From Pseudorhodoferax sp032153935 (GTDB lineage: Bacteria > Pseudomonadota > Gammaproteobacteria > Burkholderiales > Burkholderiaceae_C): a stretch of 64,000 nt of DNA. The position numbers were made by a program, and so were the translations under genes. The stretch covers positions 744,001 to 808,000 of the forward strand of contig NZ_CAXUQL020000001.1 of NCBI RefSeq assembly GCF_964253035.1. The letters run 5' to 3'. Under the pieces are notes generated by a model. The model had not been told where the DNA came from and made no database searches. It worked only from the letters and a program-made list of their open reading frames with translations. The stretch's first letter is position 1, and each line of letters opens with the position of its first letter. This document shows, piece by piece, positions 26,727 through 35,381 of this stretch.

Positions 26727-28727
26727 ATGAGCGACATCGCCCTGATCTGCACCGCAGGCTTTGCCGACGTACTGACGCTGGCGCGGCAGAACCGCGCCGA
26801 TCCCTACGCGCTGCATGTGCCGGCCTCGCCCTGGCCGCAGTTGTTGCCATCCGACTGGCGCATCGAGGCGCGCGGCCGCATCGACGCCACCGGTGCAGAG
26901 GTCGAGCCGCTGGACATGGCCGGCGTGCTCAACGCGCTGGCCGCATTGCCGCGGCCGCCCGCCGGCATCGGGATCTGCCTGCTGTTCGCGCAGCGCAACC
27001 CCGCGCACGAGCAGGCGCTGGCGCAACGCATCGCGCTGCTGTGGCCCGATCTGCCGGTGGCCTGCTCGCATGCGGTGCGCGCGCGGGACGGCGAGTACGA
27101 GCGCGCCTTGGCGACCGTGCAGGCGCTGGGCCTGCACGCGCCAGCGTCGGCCGCAGAGCCTGCGCGCGACGACGGCCTGCCGCAGCAGTTGGAGGCCCTT
27201 GCCGACCGCATGCAGCAGCGCCTCGTGCAGGACGCCGTCTCCAGCGTGGTGCGCGAGGCCATGGACTGCGCGGCTGCGGTCTTCCTGCCCGACGGCCGGC
27301 TCGTCGCCCAGGCGCGCACGCTGCCGCTGCTGCTGGGCAGCCTGTCGCCGGCCGTGGCCGGACTGCTCGCGCTGTACCCGGCCGACACCATGTCCGAGGG
27401 CGACGGCTACCTGCTCAACGACCCCTGGCACGGCGGCACGCACCTGCCCGACCTCACGCTGGTGCGCCCGGTCCGCGTGGCCGGCCGCACCGTGGCGCTC
27501 GTGGCCTGCGTGCTGCACCACCAGGACGTGGGCGGCATCGCACCGGGCTCGGTGCCGACCCACGCCAGCAGCATCCAGCAGGAGGGCCTGCGCATCCCGC
27601 CCACGCCGCTGTGCCGCGCAGGTGCAGTCGATGCCGCGCTGCTGCGCCTGCTGCGTGCCAACAGCCGCATGCCCGACAACCTGGAAGGCGACCTGGCCGC
27701 GCAATGGAGCAGCCTGGCCCAGGGCGCGCAGGAACTCGCCGCGCTGTGGCAGCGCACGCCCCATGCCGCCGCGCATTGCGGGGCCGCGCTGGCGGCCTCG
27801 GAAGCCGCGGCCCGCGCCGCGCTGGCGGCCGCGCCCGATGGCGACTACGCCTTCGAGGACGCGCTGGACGGCGATGGCCTCACGGCCGCACCCGTACGCG
27901 TGGCGGTCTGCATCCGCAAGCGCGGCGACCACGCCGAACTGGACCTCAGCGGCTGCGCCGACCAGACCCAGGGCCCGGTGAACGCCGCGCGCGGCGCCGT
28001 GCAGGCGGCCGTGGCCTACTTCGCGCGCATGCTCGCGCCGCAAGCCGCGCCGAACGACGGCAGCCTGGCGCCGCTCACGCTGCGCACCAGGCCCGGCAGC
28101 ATCGTCGACCCGGCCTTTCCCGCGGCCGTCAACGCGCGCACCAACCTCGTCAAGCTGCTGGCCAACGCGCTGCTGGGCGCCTGGGCCCAGGCCCTGCCGG
28201 ACCGCATGCCGGCCCCCAACGCGGGCGAGGCCGTGGTGCTCTCGCTGGGCGGCACGCGGCCCGATGGCACGCCGTGGCTGCTGACCGAGATCATCGCCTC
28301 GGCCGCCGGTGGCGCGCCCACGGGGCCGGGTGGCTCGGGCGTGTCCACCGACGTGGGCAACGCGCGCAGTACGCCGGCCGAGGCGATCGAGGCCCTGGCC
28401 CCGCTGCGCGTGGAGCGCGTGGCCCTGCGCGTGGGCTCGGGCGGCGCGGGCCGCCACCGCGGCGGCGACGGCGTGGTCCGCGTCTACCGCCTGCTGCAGG
28501 GCAGCGGCAGCATTTCCTACCGCGGCGAACGCCACGGCATCGCACCCCAGGGCGCGGCCGGCGGCCGGCCCGGCGCCTGCGCCGCGGCGCGCATCGAGCG
28601 CGCCGACGGCCGCGTCGAGCCCCTGCCCGCCAAGGCCCGTGCGCAGTGGCAGGCCGGCGACCGGCTCGTGGTCGAGACCGCGGGCGGCGGTGGCTGGGGC
28701 CAGCCTCCGGCAGAGTCCACCGCATGA
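26727..28727 (+). CDS. Hydantoinase B/oxoprolinase family protein with a HyuA N-domain fragment fused in front
   Basis: The 666-residue product is composite. Residues ~1-145 align with the second half of the HyuA N-terminal domain (IALICTAGFADVLTLARQNR, RNPAHEQALAQ, DGEYERALATV), but the HyuA phosphate-loop region before it and the large HyuA ATPase core after it are missing. Residues ~150-660 form a near-complete HyuB domain (RLVAQARTLPLLLGSL, GDGYLLNDPWHGGTHLPDL, HHQDVGGIAPGS, NARSTPAEAIEAL, GAGRHRGGDG). HyuA and HyuB normally work together in ATP-dependent opening of 5-membered cyclic amides; no full HyuA is seen in this window. The start lies 1 bp after the upstream stop codon. Confidence 0.85.
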   Translation: MSDIALICTAGFADVLTLARQNRADPYALHVPASPWPQLLPSDWRIEARGRIDATGAEVEPLDMAGVLNALAALPRPPAGIGICLLFAQRNPAHEQALAQRIALLWPDLPVACSHAVRARDGEYERALATVQALGLHAPASAAEPARDDGLPQQLEALADRMQQRLVQDAVSSVVREAMDCAAAVFLPDGRLVAQARTLPLLLGSLSPAVAGLLALYPADTMSEGDGYLLNDPWHGGTHLPDLTLVRPVRVAGRTVALVACVLHHQDVGGIAPGSVPTHASSIQQEGLRIPPTPLCRAGAVDAALLRLLRANSRMPDNLEGDLAAQWSSLAQGAQELAALWQRTPHAAAHCGAALAASEAAARAALAAAPDGDYAFEDALDGDGLTAAPVRVAVCIRKRGDHAELDLSGCADQTQGPVNAARGAVQAAVAYFARMLAPQAAPNDGSLAPLTLRTRPGSIVDPAFPAAVNARTNLVKLLANALLGAWAQALPDRMPAPNAGEAVVLSLGGTRPDGTPWLLTEIIASAAGGAPTGPGGSGVSTDVGNARSTPAEAIEALAPLRVERVALRVGSGGAGRHRGGDGVVRVYRLLQGSGSISYRGERHGIAPQGAAGGRPGACAAARIERADGRVEPLPAKARAQWQAGDRLVVETAGGGGWGQPPAESTA

Positions 28728-28789
28728 CGCCCGCCCTGCACGGTTCCTGCTTGGCGGCCCTGATCCCTTTCCATCTCCGAAAGTGCCCC

Positions 28790-29773
28790 ATGACCCAGCC
28801 CATCTCCCGCCGCCAGTCCCTGCGCCGCCTTGGCGCCGGCACCGCCCTGGCCGCTGCACCGCTGCTCGTCCAGGCCCAGGCCGGCAAGACCCTGCGCATC
28901 GTCGTGCCGTTTCCGCCCGGTGGCAGCACCGACCTGCTGGCGCGCCGGATCGGCGAGAAGCTGTCGGTCGCCCTCGGCCAGACCGTGATCGTGGAGAACC
29001 GCCCCGGCGCGGGCGGCACGGTGGGCGCCGACCACGTGGCCAAGTCGGCGCCCGACGGCCTGACGCTGCTGATGGGCGTGACCGGCAGCAACGCAATCGC
29101 GCAGGCGCTGTACCCCAAGCTGCCCTACGACGTGGTGCGCGACTTCGCGCCCGTGTCCATGGTCGTGAGCTCGCCGCTGGTGGTCACCGTGAACTCGGCG
29201 GTCAAGGCCGACACGATTGCAGAATTCATCGCGCTGGCCAAGGCCAGGCCGGGGTCCATCAGCTATGGCTCGCCAGGCAACGGCACCTCCATGCACCTGA
29301 CCGGCGAGATGTTCAAGCAGGCCACCAGGACCTCCATGGTCCACATCCCCTACCGCGGCAGCGCGGGCATGCTGCAGGACCTCATGGGCGGGCAGATCGA
29401 GGCCACCTTCGGCGACCTGCTGGTGGTGATGCCCCAACTCGAAGCCGGCAAGCTGCGCCCGCTGGCCGTCACGTCGAAGCAGCGCCACCCCATGCTGCCC
29501 AAGGTGCCGACGCTGGCCGAGAGCGGCTACCCGGGTTTCGAGGCGCTGTCCTGGCAAGGCCTGTTCGCCCCAAGCGCCACGCCGCCCGAGCTGGTCGCGA
29601 AGATCAGCGCCGAGGTCAACAAGGCCATCAAGACGCCCGAGATCGCCGACTTCTTCGCCGCGCGCGGCTTCCTGATCGAGGGCACCTCGCCAGCGGCGTT
29701 CAAGGGCCTGATCGAGGCCGAGGTCAAGAAGTGGTCGGCCATCGTCAAGGTCTCCGGCGCCAAGGCGGATTGA
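28790..29773 (+). CDS. Bug-family tripartite tricarboxylate transporter substrate-binding protein
   Basis: The 327-residue protein has a Tat-like export signal (SRRQSLRRLGAG, cleavage near VQAQ) and the Bug-family pattern: LRIVVPFPPGGSTDLLARRI at the mature N-terminus, VENRPGAGGTVGADHVA, SYGSPGNGTSMHLTGEMF, PYRGSAGMLQDLMGGQIEA. It captures an organic acid or cyclic amide in the periplasm. No membrane partners (TctAB) are present nearby, which is usual for the many orphan Bug genes of Burkholderiales. ATG at 28790 picks the signal peptide; the frame is open far upstream as an artefact. Stop overlaps ridA by 1 bp. Confidence 0.93.
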   Translation: MTQPISRRQSLRRLGAGTALAAAPLLVQAQAGKTLRIVVPFPPGGSTDLLARRIGEKLSVALGQTVIVENRPGAGGTVGADHVAKSAPDGLTLLMGVTGSNAIAQALYPKLPYDVVRDFAPVSMVVSSPLVVTVNSAVKADTIAEFIALAKARPGSISYGSPGNGTSMHLTGEMFKQATRTSMVHIPYRGSAGMLQDLMGGQIEATFGDLLVVMPQLEAGKLRPLAVTSKQRHPMLPKVPTLAESGYPGFEALSWQGLFAPSATPPELVAKISAEVNKAIKTPEIADFFAARGFLIEGTSPAAFKGLIEAEVKKWSAIVKVSGAKAD

Positions 29774-30162
29774 TGGATGCGCCCATCGAACGCATCGGCG
29801 CCGTGGTGCGCGCCGGTCAACGCCAGCCGATCTCGGCCGCCGTGGCCTGGGACCGGCTGGTGTTCGTCTCGGGCCAGGTGCCGATGACGCCAGACGGCCC
29901 GGCCGCGCCCGATATCGTGGGCCAGACCCATGCCACGCTGGACCACATCGAACGCATCCTGGTGGAGGCGGGCTGCACCTTGGAGGACGTGGTCAAGACC
30001 ACCGTCTGGCTGACCGACGCGGTGGACTACCCGGCCTTCAACGCCGCCTACGCGGAGCGCTTTCCGGCCGAACAGGCGCCCGCACGCTCGACCGTGATCG
30101 CCGGGCTCATCGCGCCCGTGAAGCTGGAGATCGAAGCGGTCGCCGTGCGGCCTGCGGCTTAG
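29773..30162 (+). CDS. RidA/YjgF/YER057c family protein
   Basis: The 129-residue protein shows RidA hallmarks: LVFVSGQVPMTPDG, QTHATLDHIERILVEAG, VVKTTVWLTDAVDYPAFN, ERFP and PARSTVI containing the conserved Arg that binds the substrate carboxylate. RidA trimers hydrolyse reactive 2-iminoacids. Translation is coupled to the Bug gene (TGATG). In an operon with an amino-acid dehydrogenase-like flavoenzyme, its job is most simply to deaminate that enzyme's imine product. Its 3' end overlaps the convergent hydrolase by 4 bp. Confidence 0.93.
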   Translation: MDAPIERIGAVVRAGQRQPISAAVAWDRLVFVSGQVPMTPDGPAAPDIVGQTHATLDHIERILVEAGCTLEDVVKTTVWLTDAVDYPAFNAAYAERFPAEQAPARSTVIAGLIAPVKLEIEAVAVRPAA

Positions 30163-30833
30163 ATCCGCCAGGCCTGGCCCCAGGCCCACAGCCCGTCCAG
30201 CAGCTCGTCCATCACTTCTTCGTCGCTGCGCCCGCTGCGTCGCAACACATGGAAGCCATGGTCGGCTTCGGCGATGGCCAGGTGCGTGGCCATGCCGCCC
30301 AGCCGCTGCATCGTCTGCGCATGGGGTTCCGGCTCGGCCAGCGCATCGCGTGTGCCGCGGATGAACAGCATGGGCAGGTCGATCTCCGCCAGGTGTTCGG
30401 CACGCTCCGTCCCGGGCCGGCTCGCCGGGTGCAGCGGGAATCCCACGAAGACCAGGCCCTGCACGCCGGGCAGGGGCTCGATGGCCTGGGCCTGGGAGGT
30501 CATGCGCCCACCGAACGACTTGCCGCCCGCCAGCAGCGGGCACCCGGGCCAGCGTGCGTGCGCCCCGGCCACCGCGGCACGCACCGTGGCATGCGCGACC
30601 GGCGCCGCGTCCACCCGGCGCGCGCCGGCCTGCATGAACGGAAACTGGTAGCGCAGGCAGGCGATGCGGCGCTCGGCCAGGCCCTGCGCCACCGCTGCGA
30701 TGAAGGGGTGCGCCATGCCAGCACCCGCCCCGTGGGCGAACACGCAGGCGGCATCGAAGGCGTCAGGCGTCGTGGCGATGGCATCGACGCCGTGGCCGAG
30801 CGCCGTGGTGAGGATGAAGGACTCGGTCTGCAT
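30159..30833 (-). CDS. Alpha/beta-hydrolase (KANL3/Tex30-like, dienelactone-hydrolase-like)
   Basis: The 224-residue protein has a compact alpha/beta-hydrolase fold: FAHGAGAGMAHPF near residue 32, GGKSFGGRMTSQ with a Ser in the nucleophile-elbow position, LFIRGTRDALAEP with the acid residue, and ADHGFHVL with the catalytic His. This is the KANL3/Tex30-like group, a small hydrolase family of unknown substrate. The ATG at 30833 was chosen since conserved sequence starts there; the longer frame to 30935 runs into the LysR gene. It ends 28 bp downstream of the LysR stop region and may be co-transcribed with it. Confidence 0.8.
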   Translation of the reverse strand: MQTESFILTTALGHGVDAIATTPDAFDAACVFAHGAGAGMAHPFIAAVAQGLAERRIACLRYQFPFMQAGARRVDAAPVAHATVRAAVAGAHARWPGCPLLAGGKSFGGRMTSQAQAIEPLPGVQGLVFVGFPLHPASRPGTERAEHLAEIDLPMLFIRGTRDALAEPEPHAQTMQRLGGMATHLAIAEADHGFHVLRRSGRSDEEVMDELLDGLWAWGQAWRI

Positions 30834-30861
30834 GCGCACCGCATTCTGCGCGCCCGCACGC

Positions 30862-31782
30862 TCACCGTGGCCGGCGCGGTGTCTTCTCCGCACAGAGCGC
30901 GTGCAGCGTCTCGCGCACCCAGCGCTGGCCGGCATGGCCCTGGTTGCGCTCGTGCCAGACCATGCCGACCGCGAAGCCCGGCACGGCGAACGGCGGTGCC
31001 ACGGTACGCAAGGGCTGCGCGCTGCCCGCGGCCAGGCGGCGCGGCACGAGTGCCACGAGGTCCGACGCGGCGACCAGCTGCGGCACCATCAGGAAGGACG
31101 CTGCGGACACCGCCACGCGGCGCCGCAAGCCCAGCCCCGCCAGTGCATCGTCCACCGGCGTGGCGAAGTCGCCGCCGCGCAGCGACACCACCACATGCTC
31201 CAGTTGGGCATAGGCCTGGACGCTCAGCCCCTTGCGCAGGCGCGGATGCTCTTGCCGGCCGATCAGCACGTAGTCCTCGTCGAACAGGTGGCGCGTGCGC
31301 AGGCTGGGCGGTGCCGCCGCAGGCGTCATGAGCGCAAGGTCCACGTCCCCGCGCGCCATCTGCGCCTCCAGGGTCTGCAGTTCCAGATGGCACATGGCCA
31401 CCCGCACGCCCGGCGCACGCTGGCGCAAGGCCAGGCACAGCGGCTGCACCACCACCGCCTGCAGGTAGTCGGTGCAGGCGATCGTCACGGTGAGCTCGGC
31501 GCGCGCCGGATCGAAGTTCGCCTTCTCCGACACGGTGGCCCGCAGCTGGTCGAGCGACTGGCGCAGCGGCGCCAGCAACTCCACGGCCTTCGCGGTCGGC
31601 GTCATGCCGCGTTGCGCCGGCACCAGCAGCGGGTCGTCGAACAGCACACGCAGCCGTGCCAGCTGTGCGCTGACGGCTGGCTGGCTCAGATGCAGGCGCG
31701 CGGCCGCCCGGGTGACGTTCTGCTCGGCCAGCAGGGCCTCCAGCGTCACGAGCAGGTTGAGATCCAGGCGTCTGCTATCCAT
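30862..31782 (-). CDS. LysR-family transcriptional regulator (NodD/NahR-like)
   Basis: The 306-residue protein starts MDSRRLDLNLLVTLEALLAE, then QNVTRAAARLHLSQPAVSAQ, a winged-helix pattern characteristic of the NodD/NahR/LinR branch of LysR proteins, which usually respond to aromatic compounds. The effector domain follows to the C-terminus. The ATG at 31782 begins the domain; 12 upstream codons in frame are not conserved. Divergent from a quinone-reductase gene with a TCTG-N6-CAGA dyad in between, so probable regulator of that gene and perhaps of the hydrolase downstream. Confidence 0.9.
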   Translation of the reverse strand: MDSRRLDLNLLVTLEALLAEQNVTRAAARLHLSQPAVSAQLARLRVLFDDPLLVPAQRGMTPTAKAVELLAPLRQSLDQLRATVSEKANFDPARAELTVTIACTDYLQAVVVQPLCLALRQRAPGVRVAMCHLELQTLEAQMARGDVDLALMTPAAAPPSLRTRHLFDEDYVLIGRQEHPRLRKGLSVQAYAQLEHVVVSLRGGDFATPVDDALAGLGLRRRVAVSAASFLMVPQLVAASDLVALVPRRLAAGSAQPLRTVAPPFAVPGFAVGMVWHERNQGHAGQRWVRETLHALCAEKTPRRPR

Positions 31783-31807
31783 GGCGCTGATGGTAGGGCA
31801 CAGATTC

Positions 31808-31821
31808 TCTGATTTCACAGA
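31808..31821. promoter_or_regulatory. Candidate LysR box between LysR gene and quinone reductase gene
   Basis: The dyad TCTG-ATTTCA-CAGA (31808-31821) fits the T-N11/12-A pattern of LysR sites and lies 26 bp upstream of the LysR start. CACAGAT also occurs twice as a direct repeat 17 bp apart (31799 and 31816). The gap is only 89 bp, so both promoters must overlap here. Confidence 0.4.
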
Positions 31822-31871
31822 TGGCTGCGTGCGGAGCAGACTGGGGCTCCATCACCCCTTCCCCACCGCCC

Positions 31872-32693
31872 ATGCCCAGGAACATCCTCATCGTCCACGC
31901 CCATCCCGAGCCGGCCTCCCTCACCAGGCAACTGGTCGAGGTGTCGCGCGACAGCCTGCGCGCCCAAGGCCACACCGTCGTGGAGTCCGACCTCTACGCG
32001 ATGCGCTGGAAGGCCGTGTTCGACGCCGACGACTTTCCCGCGCGGGCGGATCCCAGGCGCCTGTCCTTCATCGGCGAATCAGGCCATGCCTACCGCAGCG
32101 GCCGGCAGACGCCCGACGTCGCCGAAGAACAGCGCAAGGTGCTGGCCGCCGACGCCGTGCTGTTCCAGTTCCCGCTGTGGTGGTTCGGCATGCCCGCCAT
32201 CATGAAAGGCTGGATCGACCGGGTCTGGGCCTATGGCCTGGCCTACGGGTACCGGAATGCGGGCAACCTGCACCGCTACGGCGATGGCGCCTTCCGCGGC
32301 AAGCGCGCGCTGCTGTGCATCGCTGCGGGCGGACCGGCCGTGGACTATTCGCCGCGCGGCATCAACGGGCCCATGGAGCAGCTGCTCTTTCCCATCACCC
32401 ATGGGTCCTTGTTCTTTCCCGGCTTCGACGTGCTGCCCACGCACGCCGTCTATGGCGCTGGCGGACTGGATGCGCAGGCGCTGGACCAGGCCCGGCAGGA
32501 CTGGCGGGGCCGTGTGCAGTGCCTCTTCGAGCAAGCCCCCATCGCGTTCCGGCGCCAGAACGGCGGCGACTATCCCGATCACCACGTGCTGGCGGCGCAT
32601 GTCGCCGTGGGCCAGGCCGGGCTCGCGGCGCACATGGCCGGCGATCCATGCGCCACGAGCCCGGCAACAGCCTGCACCTACCAGCCGATCTGA
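31872..32693 (+). CDS. NAD(P)H dehydrogenase (quinone), NQO/KefF-type flavodoxin-fold
   Basis: The 273-residue protein has the Flavodoxin_2 fold of NQO1/NQO2 and MdaB-like reductases: ILIVHAHPEPASLTRQL at the N-terminus (FAD/FMN phosphate binding), VLFQFPLWWFGMPAIMKGWI (isoalloxazine-binding loop), and the GGPAVDYSPRGINGPMEQLL region. It performs two-electron reduction of quinones in the cytosol. The ATG at 31872 begins the first strand; the first 17 codons of the longer frame are not protein-like. Divergent LysR suggests induction by a quinone or aromatic compound. Overlaps the convergent peptidase gene by 16 bp. Confidence 0.88.
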   Translation: MPRNILIVHAHPEPASLTRQLVEVSRDSLRAQGHTVVESDLYAMRWKAVFDADDFPARADPRRLSFIGESGHAYRSGRQTPDVAEEQRKVLAADAVLFQFPLWWFGMPAIMKGWIDRVWAYGLAYGYRNAGNLHRYGDGAFRGKRALLCIAAGGPAVDYSPRGINGPMEQLLFPITHGSLFFPGFDVLPTHAVYGAGGLDAQALDQARQDWRGRVQCLFEQAPIAFRRQNGGDYPDHHVLAAHVAVGQAGLAAHMAGDPCATSPATACTYQPI

Positions 32694-34030
32694 CCGCGGC
32701 CCGTGTCCATGACCATGCGCGCGGCCAGGTAGAGCCGCGGCCCCACGTTGGACACCAGCACGTACTCGTCGTCGTTGGAATGCGCGCCGAAGCCGCGCAG
32801 GCCGAAACTTTCCAGCACGCCGCCGCGCGGGCGCAGGCCGGCGAAGGCGGCATCCGTGCCGCCGCCGGTGGCACGCTCGCGGATCTCCAGCGGCATGCCC
32901 AGCCCGCCGTACAGCCCCGTGGCGTGCTGTGCCAGCGCGCGCGAGGCCGCGTTGGACACGAAGGCCGGGCGGCTGCGGTAGAAGCTCAGGTCGATCTTGG
33001 TGTCCGGGATCAGCTTGTCCTCGATGGACTTCTTCAGCGACGCCTCCATCAGGTCCAGGTCGGCGTTGGTCAGCGAGCGCACGTCGGCGATGGCCGTGGC
33101 CTCGGCCGGGATCACGTTGCGCGAGTTGCCGGCATTGGCCACGGTCCAGTTGATCTGCAGGCCCTTGGCCGGGTCGCCGAACTGGCGCGACTTGAGCATC
33201 TGGTGGGCGAGCTCGTACAGCGCGTTGCGGCCCTGCTCGGGCGCCGCGCCGGCATGGCTGGCCTTGCCGGTCACCTTCATCTCGACGATGGCGATGCTGC
33301 TCGTGGCCAGGCGCACCATGTCGCCACCCTTCGCCGTGGCGCTGCCGCCGCCCTCGAACGAGAACACCGCGTCGTAGGCACCGCCCAGCTCCGTGAGGAA
33401 GGGGCCGGAGCCCGGCGAGCCGACCTCCTCGTCGCCGTTGATCAGCACGCCGAGTTCGGCGTAGTCGTTGAAGCCGTTGCGCGCCAGCAGTTCCACCACG
33501 TGCAGGATCAGCGCCACACCCTGCTTGTCGTCGGCGATGCCCAGGCCGTAGGCGCGGTCGCCGTCGATGCGGAAGGGCTGCTTGGCGCCCATGCCGCGCT
33601 GGTAGACCGTGTCCATGTGGGCGATCAGCAGCACCTTCTTGGCGCCCGTGCCCTTGCGCGTCGCATACACCATGCTGCCCAGCTCCGCGCCCTTGAGCTG
33701 CGGGTGGAAGCCGGGCGCGCGCGTGGGCTTGACCTCTACCTGCATGCCGGCCTGGCGCAGCCGCTCGGCCACGGTGCCGGCGAGCTGGCGCAGGCCCTCC
33801 AGGTCGCGGCTGCCGGACTCGATGCCGACCAGCGTCTCCAGCGTCTTGAGGTAGGGGCCGACCTCGGCCTGCGTCTGCGCGCGCAGCGCGGCGTCGACGG
33901 GCAGGGTGGCCTGCGCGGCTGGCGCGGCGGGGGCGGCGGCCTTGGGCGCCATGGGCGCGCAGGCACCAAGCAGCAGCGCCGAAGCGAGTGCGCCGGCCAG
34001 CAGGCTGGGACGCAGGGAAACGAAGGACAT
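32678..34030 (-). CDS. Lipoprotein M20 peptidase, glutamate carboxypeptidase (CPG2)-like
   Basis: The 450-residue protein has a lipoprotein signal (hydrophobic core ending LLLGAC) so it is likely anchored in the envelope. The M20 metallopeptidase motifs are complete: LIAHMDTVY (His ligand), GLGIADDKQG (bridging Asp), INGDEEVGSPGS (general-base Glu and ligand Glu), and FGAHSNDDEYV (C-terminal His ligand), with the dimerisation domain between (KASHAGAAPEQGRNAL). Closest named relatives are carboxypeptidase G2-type enzymes that remove C-terminal glutamate from folates and N-acylglutamates. It follows the MFS gene after 50 bp and may be its operon partner. Confidence 0.88.
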   Translation of the reverse strand: MSFVSLRPSLLAGALASALLLGACAPMAPKAAAPAAPAAQATLPVDAALRAQTQAEVGPYLKTLETLVGIESGSRDLEGLRQLAGTVAERLRQAGMQVEVKPTRAPGFHPQLKGAELGSMVYATRKGTGAKKVLLIAHMDTVYQRGMGAKQPFRIDGDRAYGLGIADDKQGVALILHVVELLARNGFNDYAELGVLINGDEEVGSPGSGPFLTELGGAYDAVFSFEGGGSATAKGGDMVRLATSSIAIVEMKVTGKASHAGAAPEQGRNALYELAHQMLKSRQFGDPAKGLQINWTVANAGNSRNVIPAEATAIADVRSLTNADLDLMEASLKKSIEDKLIPDTKIDLSFYRSRPAFVSNAASRALAQHATGLYGGLGMPLEIRERATGGGTDAAFAGLRPRGGVLESFGLRGFGAHSNDDEYVLVSNVGPRLYLAARMVMDTGRGQIGW

Positions 34031-34080
34031 GGTGGGTTCCTGGGGGTTCGAAAAGGCGCGCAGTGTAGGACTGCGCGGCC

Positions 34081-35328
34081 TCATGCCAGCACGCGGCGCA
34101 GCCGCTGCACGCGCCACAGCAGCATGGCCGTGATGCTGAGGTTGAGCAGGTTGAACGCGATGCCGTTCAAAAAGGCCGCGTGGTAACTGCCCGTGAGGTC
34201 GAACACCTTGCCCGACATCCAGCCGCCCAGCGCCATGCCGAACAGCGTGGCCATGATGACCGTGCCCACGCGCGCGCCGGCCTCCTGCGGCGGGAAGTAC
34301 TCGCGCACGATGATGGCGTAGGACGGCACGATGCCGCCCTGGAACAGGCCGAACAGCGCCGAGATCACGTACAGCGGCACCAGGCCATCGAAGGGCAGGA
34401 ACAGCAGCAGCGCCACGCCCTGCAGCGCCGAGCCCAGCAGCAGCGTGCGCAGGCCGCCGATGCGGTCGCAGATCCAGCCCGAGATCAGCCGGCTGACCAC
34501 GCCGAAGCCCAGCATCAGCGCCAGCATCTCGGCACCACGCGCGGCGCCATAGCCCAGGTCGCCGCAGTAGGCCACGATGTGCACCTGGGGCATGGCCATG
34601 GCCACGCAGCAGGCCAGGCCCGCCACGCACAGCAGGCCCTGGGCCGATCCCAGCGACAGGCCGAACGGCCGCGCCGTGACGAGGGCCGCCGCCGCGGCCG
34701 CGGCCTGCCCCTGCGGCGCCACGGCCACCGCCGGCGGCCGCTGGCGCATGCACAGCGCCAGCGCGCCCACCGCAATGCTGCAGAACACGGCCATGCCCAG
34801 GTAGGTCTGGCGCCAGCCCACGGTCTCGATGAAATGCTGGGCCACCGGCGGCCACACCGTGCCGGCCAGGTAGTTGCCGCTGGCGCACACGCCCACGGCC
34901 ATGCCACGCCGGCGCTCGAACCACAGGGCAGTGTCGGCGATCAGCGGCGCGAAGCTGGCCGAGCAACCCAAGAGACCGACCAGCAGGCCCTGCGCGAGCG
35001 CGAAGCCGAGCAGGCTGTCGGCCGTGGCGCTGGCCCAGTAGCCCAGGCCCAGGCACAGGCCGCCCAGCAGCAGCGGCCATCCGATGCCGAAGCGGTCGGC
35101 CAGTTTGCCCATCAGCACGCCGCCGATGCCGAAGCCCAGCATCAGCAAGGTGTAGGGCAGCGAGGCGTCGGAGCGGGCCACGCCGAACTCGGCCTGCACC
35201 GCAGGCAGCGCCACCGACACCACGTACATGCCGCCGTTGCCCACGGCCATGAGCAAGAGCGCGATGCCCAGGCGGAACAGGGCGTAGCGCGAATCCACGC
35301 CGGGGCCCGGCGGGTGGTGTGTCTCCAT
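34081..35328 (-). CDS. MFS transporter (oxalate/formate-antiporter or monocarboxylate-like)
   Basis: The 415-residue protein has about twelve membrane segments. Motif A appears as MGKLADRFGIGWPLLLGG after helix 2 and its half-repeat as SGWICDRIGGLRTLLLG after helix 8. Sequence style (PYTLLMLGFGIGG, FVSLGL-like loops) is that of carboxylate-transporting MFS proteins. It probably moves an organic acid across the inner membrane. On the minus strand it follows the TetR and alpha/beta-hydrolase genes, separated from them by a 53-bp gap with a hairpin. Confidence 0.87.
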   Translation of the reverse strand: METHHPPGPGVDSRYALFRLGIALLLMAVGNGGMYVVSVALPAVQAEFGVARSDASLPYTLLMLGFGIGGVLMGKLADRFGIGWPLLLGGLCLGLGYWASATADSLLGFALAQGLLVGLLGCSASFAPLIADTALWFERRRGMAVGVCASGNYLAGTVWPPVAQHFIETVGWRQTYLGMAVFCSIAVGALALCMRQRPPAVAVAPQGQAAAAAAALVTARPFGLSLGSAQGLLCVAGLACCVAMAMPQVHIVAYCGDLGYGAARGAEMLALMLGFGVVSRLISGWICDRIGGLRTLLLGSALQGVALLLFLPFDGLVPLYVISALFGLFQGGIVPSYAIIVREYFPPQEAGARVGTVIMATLFGMALGGWMSGKVFDLTGSYHAAFLNGIAFNLLNLSITAMLLWRVQRLRRVLA

Positions 35329-35342
35329 GGCTTGTTCTTAGA

Positions 35343-35361
35343 GTTCGAGCGAAGCCCGAAC
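35343..35361 (-). other. Small intercistronic hairpin
   Basis: Between the hydrolase stop and the MFS start, an 8-bp stem with a 3-nt loop and one mismatch (GTTCGGGC / GCTCGAAC on the minus strand) is present. There is no T-run, so it is more likely an RNA processing or stability element than a classical terminator. Confidence 0.35.
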
Positions 35362-35381
35362 CCTACACCAAGCCAGGCCGG

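Noticed and set aside
24497..26752. A 751-codon minus-strand frame that includes the LysR gene
   Set aside because: Only the last 294 codons are LysR; the rest is the antisense of the FAD dehydrogenase gene and its control region.
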